Below, piece after piece: positions 23,901 to 35,900 of a stretch of 64,000 nt of DNA (its first letter is position 1; every line of letters begins with the position of its first letter). The position numbers and the translations under genes were made by a program. The DNA comes from Motacilla alba alba. Its lineage: Eukaryota; Chordata; Aves; Passeriformes; Motacillidae. The notes beneath the pieces were generated by a model. That model did not search any database. It was not told where the DNA came from and saw only the letters and a program-made list of their open reading frames with translations. The stretch lies in NCBI RefSeq assembly GCF_015832195.1, contig NC_052018.1, forward strand, positions 67,021,666 through 67,085,665. The letters run 5' to 3'.

Positions 23901-24929
23901 AAGTTCCAGCTCGCACTGACAAGTCATCTGTGGCTGTGAATGCCAAGGAGATGAAGGCTCTATTGGCATCTGCTTCCACTGATCTCCACCCTTGGTTTTC
24001 ACTGATATGGTCCAGACCTTGTCCCTCAGAGCAGAGTCAGCCCTGTGCTTTCTTGTGCTAAAATAGTGAGAGAGAGGATATCTGAAACAGACAGACTGAG
24101 GGGAATCAACACAGGCCGGGTAGATCAGTGGGTCTTTCCACAGGAAGGAAACTCTTCTATGAGCCCGTCTCAAAAATCACAGGAAAGATGTAGCAGCTGG
24201 ACGTCTTGGTCAGAGAATGAATGACAAGCTTAGCCTATGAGTTTAACAACCCGAGCTGATGTGAGGTACTATGAAAGGCATTCATCAGCTTTATCTAGTT
24301 CAGAGTGAGCAGGCTGAAACCCTCTGTGTCCATGTTGTGTATTTCCACTCTGGGTTCCCTTGCAGAGCACAGCAGCACAGGAAGCACCACGCTACTAATC
24401 AAATGGAAACAGAGCATTTGACCTGTGATATAGAGATGCTGGTTCCTGGAAGCTCTCACTCTGTTCTGTAAATTAGTTTTAAACCCACAGGAGGTTTGGT
24501 AAGTGACCCAAAAGTGGCAAAGAAAGTTGAAACAGTCAAAAGCAGAAGGAAATTACAGGCAGTAAGTATCTCTCCCTGCAAAGCTTGCCTGGCTTTTATA
24601 CTTACCTAGTCACTGTTAGAGCTACTCTGAATGTCCTCTTCTTTCAAGTGATTAAACCCTGACCACACTGAGGGGAGAAGGTGATTCAAACCATAAATAA
24701 ATATACAAGTCTAAAGGTCAGGCAAGCCAATGTGATGTTTCAGCCCTCAGTTCATACTGGTCTCTACAGTCAGTTTGGCTCCAGTACATATTTATAAAAA
24801 TCTGTCTCAGTAAGTCTAACTTCTTTCTCACTTGCCAGTGTACAGCACTAGAAGATGTTATCTCCAGTGTTGGTGCTGTGTTTTGCATCACACACACACA
24901 GAGAAATGCATACTTGAGTGAGTTAGATC

Positions 24930-25000
24930 AGTCTTTATATCCCTATTTTGTAGCTGGGCTTCAGAGCCAATGTAGGATGCCAAGCTCATTCCCAAGATCC
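24930..25000 (-). mobile_element. Possible MIR-like SINE fragment (antisense)
   Basis: The + strand reads ttatatccctattttgtag, then gggcttcagagcca, then ccaagctcattcccaag. This parallels the antisense MIR 3' half (TTATCCCCATTTTACAG, GAAACTGAGGCACAG, GTAACTTGCCCAAG), but more loosely than the copy at 10625. Treat as tentative. Confidence 0.35.
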
Positions 25001-25649
25001 GTGAGAAGCATCCCAGGTGAGTGTTAATGCTCTGACCCATGGCTCAGCGTTCTCCAATTTATCAGAGGCGGCTGGAACCATTGCAGAAAGCATCAAGGAG
25101 GTTATGATGGGCAAACATGCAATCACATAAAATATTTTTGTTTCTTAATTCATGGTCAGCCCTCCAACGGTCACGGGAAACAGGAGAGGACACATCCTAA
25201 CGCAGAAATTGAAGTATTTGAAATTTTGTGCTGAAGTAAGCTTGTAGCTTTGTGGTTTATTTTCAGGGGTAGGCATTACACTCATTGAATTGGGCACAAA
25301 GTATCTCTAGGTTGGAATCTGTCCTGTAGGATTAGAGTCCTGGACTTGGAGCCAACCAGCCTGTTATTTGTGGAGGGTGAGGAGGTGACTGTCTGAACTG
25401 TCCACTCGATCTTGCCAATACTTCGGTGACCTTTCCCTCGATGTGGAGAGCTGGAGTCCAGTGGGAGCACCATCACCGCTTTAGAAATGAAAGAAGTGGA
25501 GGCAGTTCTGATTTCAGCAGCATAAGCCTACCTGTTTCAGGGATACAGCAGCCTCAGACTTCATACCGATAACACTGGGCCTGGAATGTGGTTTTCCCTT
25601 CTCCGTGAGAACAAGTTTGGGTTGTATCAATAAATACCTAAGGAGACAC

Positions 25650-25667
25650 GTATGTATGTATGTATGT
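25650..25667. repeat. (GTAT)n microsatellite
   Basis: Four uninterrupted GTAT units plus GT. It is short and likely to vary little in length. Confidence 0.9.
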
Positions 25668-28600
25668 CTTTAATTGCCAGAGAGCTATGGCCTAGAATGC
25701 CAACGTGCCCAAGCACTTTGCTCCCTTAATCATTTAAAGTGCTGTGCATGCTGCCTGGATACCTCCTAACACTGTTTGCTAGATCAGATATCAAACAGGA
25801 ATGTTAAACTTTGGAAGCGGGACAGTGGTATGCCTTCGTAATTGCCCTTCTCTATGAATAATGGAAGCCCTCTGGACAGGACAATGATTTATTAACATTA
25901 CCTCTCTTGCCTTCCCCCTTGTCCATGTGCCATCTCAAGCAATGCAGACAGGAATTTCTTATCACTGTATTTTAATGTATCATACTCACCCTGGAGGACC
26001 AACAAATTTGTGCCCCAAGAAAACTTTTATTCTTGTAGTTGATGCTGGCATCAAAAATATTTTTCTACCATTGTTGTGAGAACAGTTTCCTCATTCTCAG
26101 AGTCACAATGTCTTGTATTGCTGCTCTGGCTCCTATTCCCTTTACTTCCACAAACAACAAGAAACTGCTGGGAGTTAGAAGCAGTCCTAGGGCTGGGATC
26201 TGGCCTGTGAGATCTTTGCTGACATCTCAGGCATACCAGTAAACCCTGGTGTGACAGAGCAGGGATTGGACTGGAGCCCTCCAAATGCTACTGAATTGCA
26301 GGAGCTGCTACAAGAGAGGGCTGCTTCCTCCCCCACAGACACCACTGCTCACATTTCATTTCTAGCTAATATTGGAAATTATCCATATTTCATCTGCTCA
26401 TTTCCTTTATGTTTGCTGAGTTGTTAAATTAGTATCAGGAAGAAATCTCACTGTGCATAATGCTTGAAAGCCAGCTTCTAAAGCCCAGTGAAACTTTTCC
26501 CTCTGTTGTTCCAGGGACTCCATTTGCCTGCCAGCACCGTGTTTAGCTCAGAAAGATGCAATTAGCAGGGCAGAAGGGCTGATACCAGCCCATGGTCTTA
26601 TGCAGCTGATCTCTCTCCTGAGTGATGGAAGTATGTGTCTCTCTCAGCATGGGTGGTATACCCTTTTGTCACTCATGTTCCAGTGCCTGCACCTCCACAC
26701 CTCTGGAATCTGCAGCTCACATGGCCTGCTCTACCTACACTACTCCCACCACATCCCCTGACTGATGCTCCATACCAGCAGACACTTGCTGTCCCCTCAA
26801 AGCTGTTTTCTCAGAATCTGGAAAAAACAATCCAGCAGGGCTTCTTGGGCATGCCTGCAAGACCGAGGGACAAGTCGGCCTCTAAGAATCATGAAAATTG
26901 CTGCTCTTTGTTACAGGGTCTTCTGTGCTGCCAGTGGGACTTAAAAGGCCTTATTCACCCAACTGCCACTCTTCTCAAGAGTGCAATAAAACCTCCCAGA
27001 CTAGAATGGAAGCCATTGAATTTTGCCAAGTCTATCTGTAAATGATCATTTTTTTATAGCGAGCCAAATAAGTCACTGGAGCAAACTAGGCCAACAACAT
27101 TTTCAGAAATAGCTGACTCCTGATGAAGCAGGTCAAATCTAACTATCTCCTTCTACTTGAAGTTATTCTGAAACACAGGAAAGCACTCAATTCTTCTTTC
27201 ACTGCAAACCAGATGTGAAAGACACACGAAATACACAACAATATTCATTCTTAGTGTATGCCAGGTAAATCTTCTTCTCCTTAGACATCAAGAGTGCACT
27301 AATCTTGAAAAGAGATTTTAAGGGGTTTTTTTCTATGTGATGACTGAGCTGTGAGAAGGAAACTGTGTCAGAACTAGCCTCTGTGGTGGATTGGTACATC
27401 TTTAGCAACTTACTGAAAATGTGATAGATATGTCCCAAATGGATCCTTTGAAAATTGTTAACAAGAGAAACTCAGTTCATGTTTTGCAAAGCAGCAAGCC
27501 TTGTTTTGATCAAAATATAGTCTTTCTACCCATTCTTTGTTAATAACAGTTAATATTTTATCCCTAAAGGGCAGACATCTTTCTAATATCTTTCAAACAT
27601 CTTTCTTACTGCTTTATAGTGCAAGGTCTTTCCTTCCCTATGGATGTGGATAGTGGCTTGCTGGTGGTTCCCATAGGACTGGCTGGATTTGGCCCATGAG
27701 AGAGCCCTGGTAGGCTCTTGGGGATTCAGCTACAGCAGATGGGGGGGGAAACTGATGTGGAACCTGTGAGGCAGTCACTCCACAAGGAGCACAGTGTAGG
27801 TCCCATCTACATGCCCAGTGTGGGATTGTGTCTGCAAGCACAGCTGGGACTCGACAGCTTACCCTCACAAGGTGGAAGTGTATAAGTCATTCTGCCACCC
27901 TTAACAGGCAGCCTAGGTATATCCACATGTCCATCAGCAGGCCTCTTCTCTCCATGCTTATCCTGGCCAGCAACTCTTTACATTCATCCAAGGAACCAGC
28001 CAAAATAAAGCACCAAGCAAAAACGTGCCTGTGTGCCTGCCCATCTTTCTATCCCACTATTGAATGGGCCAAATTCTGTCCCCAGTGTAGCACAGAGAGG
28101 TCATCTCACTGGGGTCTTCCAAGGACCTCCCTGTGCCTGGGGTCTAGCCCAGAGAGGGGCTTCATGTGAAACAAGGAGAGAAAGTGGCTGTTTTCACTTT
28201 GGTGTTACATTGGGAGACAATGAAGAGGCTTATGTTGAGAAAAGCTTAAAAACAGATGTCAGAAACATTCATGGCACCAGTCTTTCTAGTGTCACGCTTA
28301 CTGTGCTTTCCTAAATATTTCTTTAAAGCAGCCTGTGTCTATGGAAAATGGCTCCCTTGTATCAGGAGGCCTGATCTCAATTGTTTTCACGGAGCTAGGC
28401 ATTCAGTCCAGTCACTTTCCCAGAACAACTAAGCAGAAAATACTGTATCATGTCAAGCAGTATTTCCTGGTAACATGGCATCTTCTTTGGCAAACGCTTC
28501 TTAAAACAAACAAAAAAGGCACAATAGATAAATTTCCCAATTCCAGGCTTGTTTTAGACCATATCTGCCAGACAGCAAACACCGTTGGTCCCGCAGTAAG

Positions 28601-31600
28601 TGACTTTCCCTTCCTTCCTTATTCCTGCGACAAGGCCCTGTAGACACTCCATGGATGTTTACGGATACAGCTCTGTGATTACTTTGGAAGTGCAAAATAT
28701 TTGGTGTAAGGGATTGTGACAGGGTTTCATTGGCTCTGACAAGTCTCAGTACCTTCAGTTTTGGTTACCCAAATCTTTGCTTCAAAATACTGCTCAGTTT
28801 TTCAGCAATAAAACAACCATCTCAGATGGCACTCTCTTGTATCACCTGCCCATCCTGCTGCCTTCAGGATCTAGGAAGAAGAATGGAATCACACATCTGC
28901 AATTGGCAGTGGTATTCCTGGCTTTGATTCCTCCTCTGTGGAGTCCTGTCAACCATACAGTTGTCCAGATGTGAGTGATTGAGTGTTCTCTGCCTGTCAG
29001 TGTGAATCGTTAGTCAGCAATTGTGTGGGATTCAGTCCCCTCCTTTGGAGATGACCTTGTGCTGGAATTTAAGGTTATTTGCTGCTTTGTTTCTGCCACA
29101 AGTTCTTTAATTTCAGCTGCCTCATACCTGAATTGTACCTTTTGTCCTGTCTCCCTTCTCTTTCTTGCACCTACCCACTTCTGCTTCTTCTGGCTCCATG
29201 AAGCCTGCATTGGACGACTCAAGCTTATGCTTGTTGCTGGGCTCAGGACTGCTCAAGTGTTTTGCAAGAGCTCCATATGGCATGTGCACAGCATTGGTGA
29301 ATGAAGAGTTTTGTATTGGAACATAATTACTGAGGGGCCTGGCACAGAACAAGAAATACGAGTCCTTTTCTTACACAAACATTTGCAGTTTGAGTTGGCT
29401 GAATACCTGGATACCAATTCTCCATGGGTTGGGATCCCGTGGGTTTATTTATCCAGTTACATTCCTGTTTTTGAATTTAATGACTCCCTAACTATCATCA
29501 CCATGGTAGAAAAAATATTGATATGCAGGGTACAGGAGACAATTTTATGTTCAATTTCAACAGCAAGTAAGGAAACTATTTAGCTGGAGGCATCAAGGAA
29601 CAGCTATGTCTATTTACACAAAAATTTGGATGAATGACATTACATTTTCTATTTCTTCTGCTTTCCAGTATGGGCGCTTAAAACTCAGACACAAGTAAAC
29701 AACAACTGGGCTTTTTTAAAGTACTCCTCATTCTGACAAGAATACTTTGTTACAGGAAACACAAAACCAAAAACCCTACACACAGGGCAATGAGGGGAGT
29801 TATCGGAATACTATTAATTGCAATAGTATCAGAGAGTTGTGCACTGAAGAAGATACTGTCAACACCGAAAATAGTCTAAGCAATGCTGCTTTGAGTTTTT
29901 AATAACACAGAGTGTCAAGCACAAAAGGCTTGGGGTAAATACAAGTAGTAGATTAGGGTTGAGAAGAGTGTCCATAAGGTAGGGTCACTGTCTGTCTCTC
30001 AGGCAGTCTTACTCCACGTGTCCACCTCTGCCCCTCCTCCTCCCATTTTGCTTTTGCTTCCAGCAGAAGACCACAGATGGAGACTTTGGAAGGGCTGAGG
30101 TGGAGCAGATATGATTAACTGCTTTATTTTTTTAAAAGTCCAGAAGAGGTAAGATTTCCTTACAAGATAATATTTGTCTGAAAAGAATTTCTTAAAAGCG
30201 GTATTGCGTCCAAAGAGGTAAATCATTTGGTTTCTTTATGCTAAAGAAAGATAATTAGTCACTGGATGAAACTTGATAGTAGCCTGCCTGTAGCAGCATG
30301 ATACTCAGTAGGGGCAAATGGAAGACACTGCTGATGAGTCGTAGGCATATTTTCATAAAAAACATTTCCTGGAACTGAGAATAATTGGGAGAAAAAATAG
30401 TCAGAAGAATAATGATTATTAACTTAAAGACAAATGTATACAAGTTCATATAAAACTTAAGAGAGAAAGAAATCTTGAGTTGAAAGAAAATAAACTAGGG
30501 CCAAAAGCTGATCGACAGTGATCCACACAGTTGCAACATTCACTCTTATTTAGGTTTTCTAAATGTGGTGAAAAGCAGAGCATATCACGAAAGAGCCTGA
30601 ATTCTCTACTGAAAAACACTGATTCTTTTAGGGCATGACTCAGATGCCAAAACTTCAGACCATACGAATATTTTAGTGTCTCTCAGAAAATTTTGTCCAG
30701 CCATCAGGAGCAATATTCAAGTGAAATTAACTATGCATTAATTAGAGAAAGGTTTGGAGGTTTGGTAACATGGAAGATGTAAAAAGCAGCTGAACACAGG
30801 CAGGAGTGGGGCAGCCATATTTGTATCAGAAGCAACAATATGACTACTTTGCAAGGATGCATGGCATACTATAAGAGGTAAGTGGCCCTTTGATTGATAA
30901 AAATTATGAGATTATTAATGATCATGTAGAAAAGATAGACTAATTTAATTCTTAACTGTGTTTGGCAGCCAGAAAGCTAATAAGCATGGATGCCTTCTTT
31001 TTACTCATAAAGCAGGGTTATATTAAAACACACAGACTCATAATTAATTTTTTTGAAAATCAACAGATCTAGAAAACTTGCAGTCAAGACACCTACAGAT
31101 ATGAAAGAGCAGATAATTTTTAGTGAATCCTGAAACACCAGAAGGACACTAGAACAATGCAAAGTGTTCAGCCAACATCACAGTAGGTCACCAGCATGTT
31201 CAACAGCACTGCAGCTTGGTCTGCCTGACAAGGAATCCTAGGCAGCAGAAGAATGAATAGTTAATGAAATTAAAAGGGAACACAGTCACTAGAAGTCTAC
31301 GATAGCATTCTTGCAAAAAACTAATGATACACAGTGTCTGTGTGGTTTGTTCCATAGGGCTTGAAGCCACTCCACAGAGCTCTCTTGCTGGTTCCCTTCA
31401 GGCAGCCATCTGTATGCTGTCACAGCAAGAGCGAGGCGGAATCAAACTCGCCACATTGGCAAGAAACTCTTCAGGTGAGAGGTGCATGTCTGAGCTCTGC
31501 TGTAAAAAAAAGATAAAAACTTCACAAATGTCCTGGATGATTTGACCTTGGAAGCCAAGTCAGGTGATCCCTATGACTTGACGCATGTGAGCAAGAGACA

Positions 31601-32900
31601 CCGTCAAAGCAACTCAGAGAGTGGGACCTCCTTGGTAAATAGAATCCAGGCCAGCTTCTGACAGCAACCAAAAATCAAAGAAACAGAAGGGTTTACTACC
31701 CCAATCCAGTTTGAGCAGGGATGTGCTTTTATCTGTGTACAGTATTAGGGATACTCCTTCAACACCCACGGTTTTAGGAGGTTGTTGAAATATTGGCATG
31801 AGTGTGGAAAACAGCCAAAACACTGTACAGGATCTAGAGAAAAAGGCCATAGCAAAGACTTGGACAGCACAGTCTGTTGAGTTAATCAAGACTCATAAAA
31901 AATGAGAAATTATTTGATTACAGAGAATGTTTCCTGGCAGGAAATGTCATGGATGAAGGAGCTCTTAATCTAGCAGAGAAATGTGCAACAAATGCCAATA
32001 GCTGGAAATGGAAGCCTGGCACCTTCAAATGAGAAAATGAACAGAAATGTTTAACAATGAGAGTAAGCATTAAAACAATTTGCCAAAGAAAGTGGTTGCT
32101 TCTTCATGTCAAGCTATCATCACATCAAATCTCCAGACATTTCCAAATGAGTTTCTGTTAAACAAGTCATTTGGCTCCTAATGGGTAAGACTGTCCAAAC
32201 CTAATGGCCCATCCCAAGGACTGCAACTCAGCTGGCTTCAGGAAATTCAGACCAGATGAATTTACTGACTTCCCTAGCCATCATTTTGTGTGTCTTAGAG
32301 ACTGGTACAGGTTAGTTTAAGTTTTTTCTTATCTACCAGCCTCATTTGTCATCTCTCGTGTAAACAAAGACTTTCTCCAGCTTTTGCCTGTCTGGACTCC
32401 ACAGGTGGGCAAAGAACTGTCTCTGCATCTCTGGAGATTCAAAGGCAATCTGTCCTTGTGGCTAAGCACCCTGCAATAGCCAGGGCTTTTCTTTTCTCAG
32501 ACTTCTCCATTTTTCCTGGAAAAGGGGCAATTTCTCTCAATCCATCTTTTTCTCCATCTTAAGCCACAATTGCCAAGTCTCCTGGAAAATATTTTCTAGC
32601 TTCTGGAACAGATTATTATCCCTGCTTGGTGCAGATCTTTCTCTGGGTGGTTTTCAGAGCCTCTCGGGGCCCACTACTTCCCATGGTCTGGCAAAATCCC
32701 TGACCACCACTTGGGACCTTGGTTTGTTTATTTTAACATTTATAGTGAATAAAATGAAACCAATCAATGCCAACCATTGGTACAGAACAAAAAATTAATA
32801 TAGACCAAACACATTTCTATCCGCTAAAGAAAGATGTAGAATAAAGGCCTCGCCCAGTGTCAAATTAAATAAAGGCCAGAGTTAAAAGTTTTGTCTTGCA

Positions 32901-35900
32901 ACACATTCTACAACTGTTCAAACTCTGTGTCAAGAAGCAATAAATGCCAGAGCCAAGGGCTTGCGGGGAGCAAGTCCTCCTGCCTGGTCCAGAAGCTCAG
33001 GCCCAGAGACAGACACCAGGAGCATTCTGGTTCATTTTAACTGTTGCACAGCAAAAAATTGGGCAGCCCCAGGACAGAGACAGGCGCCTGTTGGAGAGGG
33101 TGGGTCAGATAAGGTGCTCAGCTTCAGCAAAGCTGGTGTCCTAAATAAGTGCATGCAACGTGGCACTGAGAGGAGCACTCACCTTGTACCTTGGGCCCTG
33201 CCTTTCCCATGCTCTGGTTTTGTCCTGCTCTCCTGCCCTGTGTGGGAGGTGGGCTTTCTAGGACTGATGGTCTATACTTTGTCCTTTGCACTTCTCTTCA
33301 GAAGTCGTCCTAATCTGGGTGATTTCTATGCTCTTTTAAAAAAACAGAAAGCACAGGAATCAAATATCACTGAGGCATTTGGGAAAAGCTGTCTGATGCT
33401 TTGCCATGGCATGCACGCCCGGGCTGAAGCTGGTGATCTGCCTCGAATCCCCTTCTGGCTCTCTGGTGCGACTTCTCACCCCCGTGGGGCTCCTGGGTTT
33501 CCAGCCCTTAGCTCCTTGGCTCAGGCAGTGCCAAAGCCATTGTTTTCTGTACTGGAGCTATGTGGTTTCTGTGCCGGAATTATGAGTAAACCATGAAAAT
33601 ATATTAACATTTTTTGTGTAGACTTATGCAACTTTTTCCATGAAGACCCTCAAAAATGGCAGAAGTCTTGTCTTGTCACTAACCGTACAGAAGCGTATGG
33701 TGCATGGGTGCCTTCTGAAAGCAGCAAATGCTTATCCAGAAGGAGCATGTTTGCAGACCAGAGAGGTTCTGAAGGACATCACTTACAAAACTCCCACCAA
33801 TAGAGCTCTGTGAAGGCCTCACTAAGCAGACATATATAAACCCGCTTTACAGGCAAGTTTTGTTCTACAAACACAGCTGCTACTGCTCTTGAGCAGTCAT
33901 GAAGCATGGCTACAATGTCAATTAAACTGGGGCAAAGTCCCACCCCAGTGCCACTTTTTACCAGGAGTGGATGACTCTTCCGTCCTGGAGCAAGAATGGT
34001 GGTCACCACTGGGGGCCCACCGGCTTCTCCAGTGCTTCACCAAGGGCCCCAGAAATGCTTCCTGTGCTCTCCTACCAGGAAACACTCTTGTACATGAGAT
34101 CCCAAACACTTTATAAAGGGCTTTCAGCCTTAGCATGTGTATCAGCACTTTGTAAAACATATGGCGGTGGAAACATACATGCCAAATTCTTTGAGCAGTG
34201 AGACTGATCAGTGATTCAAGGTTTGTCCTGAGGAAATGCTTGCTTTTATAAAATAGGGGTCTGCTGTCACTCGTGTTTGAGCAGATTTCATTGCTCAGGG
34301 GCTCAGAGGTATCCTGTGAAATCCAGACACATCACTGCGAGTTTTTGGGGGTGGTGGGTGGACATGTGCCCACTACAGAGCCCAGCTGTACAGATGCTCA
34401 ATGATTAAGCTGGACTCCTACACACTTGTAAGGTACACAAGGCTCGTGGAGTGCCTGCCAAGTTCCTCAAGTAGTAATAGTTCATGGCACTCTTGAGATA
34501 TCTGCCAGATGCCGACACGGTGTTCTGAAGTTCCTATTTCAGGACATAATTTTAAAAATACTTCTAGCTCAGGATTTAGATGCCAAAAAGCATTTGTGTA
34601 TGAATTGTAATGTAAACCATAAACCCAACAGGAAACATCAGAGCCTTCTCCTTTTGTAGATACCTTGTGACTAAGGAGTTAGGAAAATGTTCTTTTATTG
34701 GCAAGAAAACAAATACATTTTACTGTCCCATATGTGTAAAATGAAACAACCAATTAACATATATCTGGCAAAGAAAGAATATTTTTACCTTCTAGCATTG
34801 CCCACACATCCCACATTTTATATTGATTGCAACATTTATGAGTATTGCACAGAGGGCAGATGGTGAGCACTCTGCTGAGCCCCGAGTTTGGCTGACACAG
34901 AGACATGGCACTTTTAATAACAGACTCAGCAAGTCAGCTCAAGCCTGAATTTTCTCACATTTCTGCAGCTTACACTGGGAAAGCAAAAGCTTTATAACAT
35001 GGTCGCTTTCATATAATAAACTGGCTGACATAATCATTCTCACAGTACTGATATAATTCTTATCCTTTCAGTAGACATCAAAATTAATTGCAGCAGAATA
35101 AAAGTCCCAAGAAGAGACCTTTGCCCCACACAGCATCTACATTTACAGATTCAAGTTCAATAACCCATTGGTGCATGTGTGTGTTTTCAGCACATTGGCC
35201 CTTTGAAGTGGGCTTCTTGGCTTTTAAATTTTTTCTCAAGTAAGACTCAGATAGGCCTGAGGAAGTCTTAAAGCTAAAAAAACACTAGCCCTGCTTTTCC
35301 CAGTGTGTTTTCACAAGGAAAATGCAAAGACAACAACAGTGTGAGGAGAAGAATGCAACTCCCACCCCTGCAGCAAGCCATGCTCAATGCATGTTTTCAG
35401 CCTGGCCACAGAAGCCTCTGGGCCAGAGTAAAGTAAGTATTTGTTGTTTGTGGGGTATTGTCACTGGTTATTTGTTACTGCTAAATAGAATGAAATGCCC
35501 CATGCCACCATTTTGATCCATGTCCCATCTTCTACATCAAGTTTGCATATGCTGGGTACAGTAATGAGCCTTGATCAGCCTCAGCTGGAGCTTCCAGCCA
35601 CACCCACGGGGCCAAGAAGCCCCATTTCAGCCCAGCCCAGGGCTGTGATGCCCTGGCTGAGCAGTAATGGAGGGCTGCTGCTCTCTTATCTGTTTTTCTT
35701 GCTGTACGTTTTATTTGCCATGGGCCTTGTTGATCCAGACCTCAACCAGCAGCTTGATATCCTGGCTTAATCCAGCCCAGTTGTGTGGACCTTTCTGGCT
35801 ATCATTAAACCTGGTCTTAACCCTGACCTAATGGACTGAATTTCCAGCTTGACCTCAGACCTGTTTTGTCTCCGTCATCCTGCCTCAAGAGCTGGGCTTT

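Larger units (their letters stand above)
15996..24900. other. Non-coding region downstream of the CpG island
   Basis: No exon is supported. Frames of up to about 137 codons occur (for example 20140-20553 minus, 20605-20958 plus) but they have no recognisable domain and often overlap an opposite-strand frame. Contents are the short tandem repeats at 16074, 20508 and 20884, a weak CR1-like piece at about 19690-19745, a complex CpG-retaining segment at about 18215-18395, and a short (CA)6 run ending at 24900. If the CpG island drives a + strand gene, this block would be its first intron. Confidence 0.5.
24901..32900. other. Non-coding region
   Basis: No exon, RNA gene or intact mobile element is supported. 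A weak MIR-like piece (24930-25000) and a (GTAT)n microsatellite (25650-25667) lie near its start. A small palindrome (atactatt, six bases, aatagtat) occurs near 29809-29830. The rest is unremarkable AT-rich sequence with scattered frames under 140 codons and no domain signature. Confidence 0.5.

Noticed and set aside
32700..33700. Possible endogenous retrovirus LTR around the 211-codon frame
   Set aside because: No paired direct repeats, primer-binding site, polypurine tract or gag/pol similarity could be found.
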